From assembly GCA_944474755.1 (NCBI GenBank), contig OX104124.1, forward strand, positions 29,114,452 through 29,178,451: DNA of 64,000 bases, in the 5' to 3' direction. This DNA is from Limnoperna fortunei. Taxonomy: Eukaryota > Mollusca > Bivalvia > Mytilida > Modiolidae. Below are positions 51,178 to 63,000 of this stretch, one piece after another; the stretch's first letter is position 1; every line of letters begins with the position of its first letter. The notes beneath the pieces are model-generated. The model saw only the letters and a program-made list of their open reading frames with translations. It was not told the origin of the DNA and did no database searches. Both the position numbers and the translations under genes were made by a program.

Positions 51178-51290
51178 ATTATTACACGTCGAATTCCATA
51201 TTCGCCCTGATATCTTGATTCTTCCGTTGGGGCAGATATAGGAGTGTCGGGAAGATATCAGGGCAGATATGGAATTCGACATGTAATAAT
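51178..51290. repeat. Foldback palindrome
   Basis: TATTACACGTCGAATTCCAT, ATTCGCCCTGATATCTT on the left; AAGATATCAGGGCAGATATG, GAATTCGACATGTAATA on the right. About 38 paired bases with two or three mismatches around a loop of about 30 nt. Confidence 0.9.
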
Positions 51291-51812
51291 CTATACGTGT
51301 TAAACACGTTACAGACATTTTATTACAAAAAGTAACGACCTTTATTGCATGAATATTTTTTTTTCGTGCTTTTGATTGGTCTAAAATCAACTTTCGGGTC
51401 ACGATAAATAGCAGTAGTATTAAAATTACATAAAAAATATGGAAATGTTTGTCTACTGCTCGATTCCGCTGCACAGTAGTCAAGCAGAATCCAATATTGA
51501 CATGGTTTGGACCAGTTCAAGCCTGTTTTCATAACTGTCCCACCATAACTATAAAATTCAATTTTAGTAATCATTCAATCATCTGTAATTATAAAATATA
51601 CTGTTAAAGATGTCATGATAAAATCATTTATCTATTTATACTCTTTTCAATATTTGTAATGTGATGAAACTTGAAATAGGATGATCAGCAAATAAATATC
51701 AAAATGCAGTATTAACAGAAAATATTAAGTGTAACCAGCATTACAACAATTACAAAATGTAAGCATCTGTTTTTCTGATGAAGGAAGATAGTGATGTTAT
51801 TCATGTAATAAA

Positions 51813-51957
51813 ACAATTCCTGACTTTGATATACGGTCGCTATCAGGATTTCTCAGTCCTCAAAAATGTATATTCACCTCGCCTAACAGCTCGGTGAATA
51901 ATACATTTTTGTGGCTAATAAATCCTGATAGCGACCTATATCAAAGTCATTAATTGT
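51813..51957. repeat. Foldback palindrome, apex CACCTCGCC...GCTCGGTG
   Basis: ACTTTGATATACGGTCGCTA and TCAGGATTT on the left are inverted on the right (AAATCCTGATAGCGACC, TATATCAAAGT). The apex is TATTCACCTCGCCTAACAGC, TCGGTGAATA, flanked by AAAAATGTA / TACATTTTT. The arms are unrelated to the other palindromes. Confidence 0.95.
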
Positions 51958-51959
51958 AT

Positions 51960-52720
51960 AATAGGATATGGTAATACGTGTGAATATCAGTAAGTGAATA
52001 AATTCCCTTGCGTTAGAGAAGTACATGTAAGTTCAATGTTTAAGCATGTCTACATGTATACAATGTCATTTGCACTCTAGAAGCACTAGACTTTTCAAAC
52101 AATTTTATAATACTGGTCACAAATTTTGGCAGACATATAAGATCTTCAACATTCATTGATATAATTAATGTAATTTTGTCTCGAAAAAATTAGTCAATTC
52201 ACTCCAATAGACTTTTTGTTTGAGATTTATAAATGTTTAATAAATTTTTTAACTCTATCGTGGAAACCATTTTTTATTGGGCAGATAAAACCCACAACCT
52301 TCAGTACAACAAATAGTAATACTTGTTTTTTTAGACGAGTACAGTACAACATGCCGGCAGTGAGTATTATTTCCTTAACCTCACTTTTAACCGGCACGTG
52401 ATCCATACTAAACTATGAACTACCTTAACCACTCGTGCACCTAGACCCCCTTTCTTCTATATAAGCTGTTTAATTCTGTCCGATAGAAGTAAATATAAAT
52501 GTACGTGTTGTTTATTTTACCTTAAAATATAAAACCTTAAAACTATGATTACAGGACCGAGCAGGCGAGTGAAAATAGAATGTAAGGAAAAAAAGATACT
52601 TCTTACTTTTATTTTATACATTAAATAATTGGCCCTGCCATTTAGGTCAGATATAACTGGCATTCACCTAGATGTTTGTAATTATTCACACATTTAGACT
52701 GTTACTGAAAATTTGGTATG
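51960..52720. other. No gene; one reverse SINE relic
   Basis: 52345-52452 read on the minus strand gives GGGGGTCTAGGTGCACGAGT, GGTTAAGGTAGTTCATAG and GATCACGTGCCGG, a diverged SINE head. Nothing else recognised. Confidence 0.45.
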
Positions 52721-52724
52721 AAAA

Positions 52725-53330
52725 GGGGGCGGTATGCAGGTGGTCTAGGCACATTTTTGAGGATCATGTGGCCTTATATGCTGATTTGTTATGGGGTGTC
52801 TTTACCCGCTTGGTCCGCCTCTGAATACTGGGGTCTGGGTAATTCGATACAATTTTAACTTTAAATTTATCTGATCTGGGTGTCTATGGTCGAAAAGGTG
52901 AAATTGCCATTTCGTGTATAATAAAAGGTCATTTCTCTGAGATGGCTTAAGTGATTTGGCTGGTTTTCGAACTCGGCCGAGATGTATTTCCATAAACATT
53001 TTCTCCAAGTTTCATGAAGATCGGACAATAACGTTTCTAGTTAGAGAGCGGACAAGGTGAATTTGCCCTTTTTGTATTAATGAATGGTCATTACTCTGAA
53101 GTGGTTGAATTGATTTGGCTGGTTTTCGAAATTGTCAGAGATATTATGCCCATAAACATTTTCCCCAAGTTTCATGAAGATCGGAAAACAACTGTTTGAG
53201 TTAGAGAGCGGACATCGCTGTGGAGGCCTCTCGCCCGCCGCCCGCCATGGGTGTTCCCATAATACGACCAGTCTTCGACCGGCGTATAAGAAAGTGCCTG
53301 GTCATTATTACATGGACACAGGTAACATCT
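52725..53330 (+). repeat. Dispersed repeat with a directly duplicated unit of about 180 bp
   Basis: GGTCATT(T/A)CTCTGA, GATTTGGCTGGTTTTCGAA, CCATAAACATTTTC, CCAAGTTTCATGAAGATCGG and AGTTAGAGAGCGGACA occur twice in the same order (about 52925-53053 and 53087-53214). The GC-rich 3' end is CCTCTCGCCCGCCGCCCGCC. This resembles a common bivalve repeat (AAGTTTCATGAAGAT). No gene. Confidence 0.7.
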
Positions 53331-53334
53331 ATCC

Positions 53335-54085
53335 TTTTCATTATGTGCTAATAGGTGAGCTAAATAATTAAGCATGTGCCGTTTTCTTAACTTGTAATGA
53401 ATACCCAACAAGTATATGGTCGCTTTATGAATACTAATCAACTAATTTCGTTTCAACGCGGAAATACTTTTCACAGCATATCTGATTACTTTATGTTTGT
53501 TGTTTTACACCTGCAACTTAGTTATTCCGGGTAAATTTCTGTAGATTTGTTATCCAATGCTATTAACAGACAGTTAGAGACAACAAATTTTATAATTATT
53601 TATTGGTTAAACCACAGTTTATCATAGCTGTTAACAGTGGATAGTTTTTATGGAATGTTTTCATCTTTCTGACATAGAATCACATTTATTATTTTAAGCA
53701 ATTTCGCTATAACCTAATGAAATAAACATGGGCATGTTTAAATAGCAAGGATCGTAGTATTGGGTCGGAGGGCTGTCCCGCAACTCCCCCACCCCCCCCC
53801 CCCCCCACAAAAAAAATACTGTACACATATAAAAGATCTTATCTGTTGGTTATAAATATTCTAAAATTACATAAATATGAACAAAATAAAGAAATCATCC
53901 CATTTATGACTTACTAAAGTTCATGCTTCCATAAACAATGTAACATATAATGCCATAACTATCAATTATTACAACCGACATCAAAAGATAAATTATATAA
54001 ACACCATTAAAGATTACAAATATGCATAGTCAAAGAAATATACATAATTAAAGATTAAATTTAAATATATTACACAATGAAGATG
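53335..54085. other. 3' flank of the minus-strand gene; nothing else recognised
   Basis: AT-rich, with a C homopolymer followed by A homopolymer at about 53785-53817. A minus-strand AATAAA occurs near 53600. Confidence 0.4.
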
Positions 54086-54087
54086 CT

Positions 54088-57000
54088 CTACATTTTTCTT
54101 GTTTTAACAAGGCTGTCCATATGTACTTCTGATTCTGACAATGCATTGTCAGCTGCCACATAAGGACATCCTTTGTATCTGCATAGAATCCAAATCAATG
54201 ACTCCTTGAGGCAAACACTTATTACGTATATACTTGCCAGGCTGAAAAAAAGAGTGATGCATATGTAGCACTTTCACTAAAAGTAATTCACTTTTCTAAT
54301 TTACAAAACCGCATATGGACATCGTACAAATGAACAATTTACAAAATGCGTATTTTATGTATTTGACACATATAATTGTTCGACGTCTGAAAAGGCACGT
54401 GTACTCTTACTACATTTCAAATACTAAGGTCGAAACATTTTATGAAATACCAATTTAGTAAGTAGGTACACTTTCATATAATAACGCCATTATTCTGTAT
54501 ATATTTAAGATTTATGCTAGTTTTAATAAATTTAATTAACGGAAATTAAACAATGATAGCAAAATTCTTATTTTGACATAGATCCCAATATTGCCATCGC
54601 AAGTGACACCTTTGGCATGATATATGAACAATGGTTGTTTACATGTGTATACGAAAGCAAAACAGGCCCACAAATACAAAATATCTTGCAATTTCAAGAT
54701 AACATTCCCTTTCATTATTTCTCAAAACTTATATTTGTAGTCCATAGATATAGAATAAGAAGTTGAAGCATTACTAGGTACTAACAAATTTTGGCTAAAT
54801 GTTTTGCAGGAAGAAATTATGACAACTTAAATTGTCAAAAATGGTCATATTTCAATTTTAGAGGAGAGAAGAAATGTTTATTCTTTGAAAGGATGGAACA
54901 TTTAACCTTAAATTAAAATCTACTATAGCCGCCACTAAAGTTTAATATGCCAGTTATGCATAGGGCGGCTTAAAAATTTGTACAGGTTATTTTAATCTAT
55001 CACTACCTTATTATCATAAATAAAAATGACTTGCATTCATAATTTAAAACTTCTATAAAATAATATCCTTTTACAAACCAAAAATAAACTTTAAAACGAT
55101 TAACCTATCAATAGCTATCTCATGATAAGGTTTCATTAACTAGAATCATCTCTTGATAACAAAACAATAAATTTGTTAACACATTCAATTTATTATTACT
55201 ATTCGAAATGTTATATCATAATTGCTGGAATTTTTAAACTGTGTAATAAAGATTAAAAATCAACCGCATCAACAGAACACAACCTTGAAACCCAAAACTA
55301 TTTAATACTTACAATTTGTGGTTATCAAACACTTTTTGCAACTTACAATCTGCCAAGTTTCGTATTTTTAATACTGTTCCAACCGTATATGGGCGCCTAA
55401 TATAAGAATAAGAAATATGAACATGTATGGAAACATTACAACAGAATGAAAAAACTATACACCAAACCATGATCAGTGAACAGACGGGTAACAAGGTTTC
55501 TGACACCACATGCCTCATACAACTCATAACATTCTCGAGGTACTATTTCTCTCATTTTCTCTGTACTCTTTGGTTTTGTCTGCCACCAGGTATATTTACA
55601 TTTATACTTGACATTTCGTACTTACAGAAAATCATGCACATTAGTAATTTTAATAATTAATCAGATAAAGAAATAAAATTCTAAATTTGTTAAAAGAATA
55701 ACCATACCATTTCAATTGTTTATGGAGAAATGCATTAATTCTTGCTCTTCCACTGCGCAGATAATTTGCTTCGCCACTAGTTAACCCATAATAATTGTGA
55801 CAAGAACATATTTGATGTGTATAGAATTAAGGGTGGCATTCAAGGATGTTTTTATGCACCTAACGTCATATTTCATAAACGGAACAAATGTTTTTATACA
55901 AATGTCAACACAAACCTTGGATTTCTATAAGAATAAATTAATTCTTTCATTAGAGTTTCAATTATCTCTTCATAAATCTGAAAATACATGTAAATAAATC
56001 TTTTAGCATAAATCCCATTTGTGAATAAAATACTTAGTGTGCGACTTATAGATTTTAAATATATTATACTGTAGATTTTTCTTATTATGAATTCCAAGGA
56101 AGTATTTCCTGTATTTTTTTTACCCCATTCTGTATGCACGTGGAAGTTGGATTTACCTCTCTCGTTTATACCTTAATAACAAAATAATATGAACTATCAT
56201 TTTCGACTAAGGTAAATTAGAACTTTTTATTACTATCATTGTACTTGTTTGCTTGCTTGTCTATGTCAAATGTTCTTTCTATATAAATCAATTATATTTC
56301 GACAAATATCCGTACCTTTTTTGAGAACCTAGCAGATCCAAAACAGTGTGTTCTTCGTTCCCGATTGTATACTATCAAAGGCGAACGCAGGAACTCGTGG
56401 TGTCGCCAGTGTTCTTCTAAATCACTACAATCATATAATTATAAACATTTAATTTAGTGTCTGATTTAATTGGTTGTTGAATCTTTGGTAGTAAGTATGT
56501 CTTTCTGCGCATGTAAAGTCTATAATATTATATAAATATTACATGTCTGACAGGGTGACAGTAAAATTGTCAACTTTCGAAAATACTGTCAACTTCGGCT
56601 TTCGCCTCGGTTGACAGTATTTCCTCAAGTTATAATTTATTTTATTTTATTATACAGTATTTTCGAAAGTTGACAATTTTACTGTCACCCTGTCAGACAT
56701 GTAACATTTATTTTATTATACCGAAAATCCTTGATTTAATGATTACTAACTTACCAAATCAAGTTATGAGAACAGAAATAATCCCTGGTATCTCAGACCA
56801 TGATATTGTGTATTTGTGGAAATGAATATAACTCCAACCAAACTAAAACAAAAGCCAAGACAGGTACCTATTTATAAAAAAGCTAACTGGGAAACCATGA
56901 AACTTGAGCTAAACAATCTTTACCTCAAACTAGCTGAAAATGCAAATAAACTGTCAACTGAAAATCTATGGACTGACTTCAAATTTAAAGTCTAACCAAA

Positions 57001-60000
57001 CAACATATTCCAACAAAGAAGTTAAGCACCAAAGTAAACACACCATGGGTAAACTATGACACCAAAAAAACTCATAAAGAAACGAGATAAAATGTACAAA
57101 AAAAATGAAAAAATCCGGTAGTAAATATGATCGAGAAAAATACAAACAAATGAAGCATCAGATACAAAAACAGATGCCAATCTTACTGGAAATACATAGA
57201 AAATATTGTAGTACCTAGCGAAGAAGAAGATAGCTTCAAAAATATGAAAAAATTTTGGTCCTACATCAAAAGCAAGAAAACAGACTACAACAGTATAATG
57301 TCACTAAAAAAAGATAGCAAATTAATTACAGAAACTAAACAGAAAGCCACGCTACTTAACCAACAATTTCAATCAGTATTCTCCGATTCAAGCAATGTAA
57401 CATCTAAAGAATTCATAGAGCAAAAATACATGGACTCGCCATCAAAACACCCAATCATGCCTGATATTACCATCACAAATCAAGGCATTGACAAACTACT
57501 CTCAAAACTTAACCCATCTAAAGCCGCAGGACCTGATGAAATTAAACCAAAAATCTTAAAAGAACTTTCCAAAAACATATCACCTATACTATGTCTTATT
57601 TATAACTCATCCTTAGAATCTGGTATTGTACCTAATGAATGGCGCACAGCACATGTTTCTCCAATTTACAAGTCGTGATAAAAGTACTGTCCAGTAAACT
57701 ACAGGCCCATATCCCTTACTTGCATAAGCTGTAAAATTCTAGAACATGTTGTTGTTAGCACCATCATGTCACATGCAGACAAAAACAATATTTTGTATCC
57801 CCTTCAACATGGCTTCCGAAAAAACCGTTCATGTGATTCACAATGATTGGAATTTATCGACGATGTAACAAAAAATATGGACAAATCAGTACAAACAGAC
57901 GTCTTGATTATGGACTTTTCAAAAGCATTTGATAAAGTCAGTCACAACCTTTTGGCTCATAAACTTCACTATTACGGTATACAAGGTAAAACTAATAGAT
58001 GGATCAATAGCTTTCTAACCAATCGAACACAAGCAGTTTTATTAGAGGGGGAGGTATCTGAATACATACCAGTAAAATCCGGTGTGCCCCAAGGCTCCGT
58101 ACTGGGGCCAAGTTTATTTCTTTTCTACATAAACGATATCCCAAATGGACTAACATCTACCTTACGCTTATTCGCAGATGACACTATCAAATCTAATGCA
58201 GACTGTGATACACTACAAAAAGATCTCAATAAACTAGGCGACTGGGAACAAAAATGGAAAATGGCCTTTCACCCTGACAAATGCAATGTGCTTTCAATAA
58301 CAAGAAATAAAACACCAATAAAATATAACTATACATTGCATGGAAACTAGAACATGTCGACAAAGTAAAATATCTAGGGGTTACTATCCAATCTAACATC
58401 AAATGGGATAATCATATAAATAACAGCACCAACAAAGCAAATAAGACACTTGGCTTCTTACGTAGAAACATCAACGTAAATTCCATTACAGTAAAAGAAC
58501 AAGCATACAAGTCTCTAGTTAGACCATCACTAGAATATGCTTGTTCTGTATGGGACCCCTACATAAAAGAAGATATCAACAAAATTGAACAAGTTCAGCG
58601 AAGAGCTGCTAGGTATGTTACAAGTCGCTATCACAACACCTCTAGCGTTAGTAACATGATGCAACACCTTAAATGGCGTAGCCTAGCAGACCGCAGAACC
58701 GATACCAGACTTAACAGCATGTATAAAATTGTAAATGAATTAGTAGCCATCCCAAAAACAGACAGACTAATACCACCATTAAGAAAATCCCGGAACATGC
58801 ATTCACTCTCCTTTCAAATGCCGCAAACACGCCTTGTATTACGCCAGCAGTCATTCTTTCCCCGCACTATACGAGATTGGAACAATCTTCCACTGAACAC
58901 TGTTATGAGTGACTCTGTTGAGACATTCAAAACAGCTGTTTCAGCCATCATCTACTAAATCACACATTATCTGTATATAGTTTTATTTTAATATTTAAAA
59001 ATTATATATAAAAAAAAATCTTTTTAAATTTCTACTTGTGCCTAGCGCGCAGTACCACAAATTGGCGGAATCTTCAATGTGTTGAAGGCGGCCAATCATG
59101 AAACAGAAACAGAAACTATTCAAACCATGAACAACTTTATTCAATAATGGTATTTAATTGATGTAATAGCGAGCATCGCAGATGCGAGCTATACGGTTAC
59201 ATGCGTGTGTGTAAAAAAAGTCATGTGATCCATATGAACAAATCCATTTCAGATGGTAGCTGAGCTATCCGAAGAAAATATTGTAGACTAACGAAAAAAT
59301 ATATAATATAAAAGTAGACAAAAATAATTTTAACATCGTTAAAATTAAAGTGTTAATTTTTTAAATTACTACAAAAATGCCAGACAATTTTTGTTCAATC
59401 TGAAGCGCTGTATTTGAAATTGAGTTTTGTGACGTCACCAAGACATTAGATAAGACGTCACGTCATCAATGGAATGTAGAGGTACTGTTAAGGGGCACTA
59501 AAGTAACGACATGATGTGCGATGCTCGCATTTAGGCAGCGCCTACATTCATATTAATGGTAAACAGCAATTTAACAATACATGTAAACTAACAGTAGCTA
59601 TAATCTTTAAATCTGCCTCGTTTGTGGTAGAAAAACGTTTGACATTATTGTCGTCCGTTTACAACGGAAATGTAAATATAGATATTGCGCATGCGCGAAT
59701 GGTACAGTGTATAATTTTCCAACATTTCGTACCTATGGTAGCGGGTGAGAGTATTTTTAGCGGGTGACATTATTTTTCCGACAGTAAATTTCTTTTTACA
59801 GTACTTATATGTCACGGCGGCCTATGGACGATTAACATTGTAAATGAAACTGAGGTATAATAAAGTTTTATACTGTAGGTGTAATTACTATGAAGTTATA
59901 TACCACTGGATCGTTTGCATATAGTTCAAAATTGCTTATTAATCAGTCATCACTTTCACAATAAAACATGTTAATATCTTAGTCATTCAAGCTAATTGAT

Positions 60001-63000
60001 ACTAGGTTCACAAAATACATGTCACCGTTAATTCAAGTTTGATGCAATGCTTGCAGATGTAACGTCACGGGTGCTTAAGTTAATTTGTATGGAGACTTAA
60101 GCAATTATGTCCTGCTTTTTATTTGATGAAGGTTTCATAAAACATCTCTCGTACTTACTGCTTACTAAAATTGTACAAAATCTAATTTAGGAAATGAACA
60201 GAAACACTATGTTCATATGCAAATAATCTGATATAATACTGTTTTGTATATAAACCTTTAACCAAATATTCACATACAAATTTAGTATAGTCTAGACTAG
60301 TTGCATTTTACCTGTAAAAACCCAGTCATTCCGTTTCAAACTTGAGTTGATTACAACGTGTGAATTTCAGAATTCGTTCTGATGTCCCTTTTCTAATAAC
60401 ATTAAAATACTGGAAATTCGAAAAGAACTTACCAATCGTCATCGTCACAGGCCATCATTGAATATAAATATTCCAAAACTACAGGAATCTGTAAGAGAAG
60501 AAAAGTTAGGGTCCACCAGGTTTTGCTTCAAATAAATAAACAAATTAATTGTTTCTGGTTCTTTGTACATATGTTATCAACAAAAGCTAGGTTTGTAGTA
60601 GCTATTGTTAAAATTTTTAAATCGCTCGAAGGCTAAACTGCGAAAGACTTCGAGCACGGAGACCAATAAAGCGACCAGCACTTACACAAAGACATAATGA
60701 TGCCCGGCTGCAGTGGGCGCGTGACCATATCGGGTGGAATATTCGCTCTTGGAAAAGAATTCATTGGTCCGACGAAAGTCGTTTTCTTCTAAAACCAGTT
60801 GATGGCAGGATGCGGGTATGGCGTCAACGCAACACAGCTTTTGATCCTGCACATGTTCTGGGAACTACAGCTTTTGGTGGTGGCGGAGTGACAGTTCGGG
60901 GTTGCTTCTCATATGACTGTAAGTTAGAATTGTATCCATTCAATGGCACACTAACTGCTTCAAAATACAGAGATCCGATTCTGAACCCCCGTATTGTGCC
61001 CCATTTTGATGCACATCCACTTGGAAACAGACCCGGGTTCATGGACGACAACGCCAAACCTCATAGAGCACGCATCGTCAAAGATTATCTTGCAAATGAG
61101 GCAATTGAGACATTACCATGGCCTGTCATGTCTCTGGATATGAATCCGATAGAGCATGTTTGGGACTATCTCGGCCGGAAAGTGAATGAACGTGACCCTA
61201 CATGTAAGAACATTCAAGAATTGAGTGTTACTTTAATTCAGGAGTGGCGGCGATTCCCTCAACGTAGACTTCAGAGACTTATCCAGAACATGAGGAGACG
61301 AATTCAAGAATTGCACCGGAAGCGTGGTGGATACACACGATACTGACTCTTTTCTTGTGAATAAATGTTTAAAGATGATATCTTCTTACATCTTAATAAC
61401 CCCCAACCTGCCAACTCTGTGTATATAATATTACCAGCGGTTCAAACTGAAACATTTTTTGAGTTATGATTTTGCAGTTTTATGTCATATTTTTAAAAAC
61501 AAACGACATCTTGTTGGTCTTTTCTTTTCTTTACATTTTGAATAGTAAAATCATAAACTTCTTTAAAATAGTCGACTATTTTAAACGAAAAAAATCACCT
61601 CCACTAAAATCCTGGTGGTCCATAACTTATGGCCAAGTGTATATATAGCAGAATTAGCCAAAGGGTCTAAACCGCTTTACATAATGCAGGCGAATGGGTG
61701 CCACAGTGTATTTCTGATGTTTCAGAAATCCAATGGATAGATATATTATAACATTACATATACATATTACATAACATATTATATATTACAAAAGCCAAAT
61801 GTCAATGAAGGTAATAACAAAATACCGAACACGAAAGAAACTGTCAATAATGATAATCCACAAATCAGTCATATAAATCTGCAAACTCCAGAACCAACAG
61901 CTAAAAATATAGTTACTAAACAATGGTCCTGACCAGGAACAGACATGTCAAACGAAATGGTGGGTTACCATGTTTTATGGCATGCCAAGCCTCAAGCTTC
62001 CATTACCGCAGAATTTGAGTATGTTTGTTGATGAAAATGGATCATGTACCACTAGTCAGTTAAAGGAGTATCAAAAAACATCATAGCACAATCACTGTGA
62101 AAAAGTCAAGGAACGGTTACAAACTCAGATTCAGACAAACATGTACAACATATACAACACGAAAAAAACCCAACATATAACAAAAAAAAGTTTGTAACCC
62201 GTGGGTGCTCCGTACAAGTAGGAAGTGCGTACCCTTAATTAACCCACTTCTATGAACTCATTGTCATGTTCAGGAAAAAGTCAAATTCTGGCTAAGAACG
62301 GAAAATCTGTGACTGAGCTAATCTCAGCATAGAACTTCTGAAGGGATAACAATTGTTGGAGTACCTTAGTAGTCGACGGTAATGACTGGTCCGGAAATTA
62401 TGAATACCTATCACAAGAACATAACGAATAAGTTGTGAAATGTAAATATAATACGCAGGAGCTGCTGAAATGTTACTGCTATCGATGAACGTGAAGCTGG
62501 CAATTGACAAGTTGGAATCGTCACGTTTGTCGTAGAGTCAAGTTTGCATTTTCCCCAGAGTTTATGTCCTCCAGAAGGTTTACTTAAGAGGCCTTGGTTA
62601 TGTCTTTAAGTTAAAGCTCGCAATGGTATATTTACTGCAAATAATCATCTAACTTAGTATTGTTCTGGGTCAAGAGATCATTAATATCATTAAATGATAT
62701 TAGGAATTTGAAAGGACTGGACCAATGTCTTTTTTTCGTCGCAGGCCTTCTAGTAAATCAGCCTCATAAGAGTATAAAAAGGGTAGGCAAAAACAGGAGG
62801 ACACTTACTATCTATTGGAATATCAACCGTCTGTTAAAGAATATGTCCTCCAAACAAACAAATATTTTGTAAAATAGAAAATCTAGCATTTGACAAACTT
62901 CATCTTAAGTGTATTTATTAAACAATACTAACTTACTTTCGAAAGACAAAAATCTTCTGGAATGCCTGAAAAATATAATTCAAGACTAATTTAAAGTAAT

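Larger units (their letters stand above)
56720..59115 (+). mobile_element. 5'-truncated LINE (APE endonuclease tail plus reverse transcriptase)
   Basis: The left end begins inside the endonuclease: KSLDLMITNLPNQVMRTEII and PGISDHDIVYL (the conserved SDH motif). A decayed linker follows, then reverse transcriptase motifs, a C-terminal region (SFFPRTIRDWNNLPLNTV) and a short A-rich 3' region ending with GAAACAGAAACAGAAAC. It resembles Jockey/CR1-like non-LTR elements; the clade is not decided. About 2.4 kb remains. Target-primed insertion with 5' truncation is the usual mechanism. Its 5' end abuts the foldback at 56539-56704. Confidence 0.85.

Noticed and set aside
56335..56395. Possible extra minus-strand exon (reads YTIGNEEHTVLDLLGSQK)
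   Set aside because: It has AG and GTACGG borders, but its open frame needs phase 0, while the preceding exon (60433) leaves phase 2, and the required phase meets a stop.
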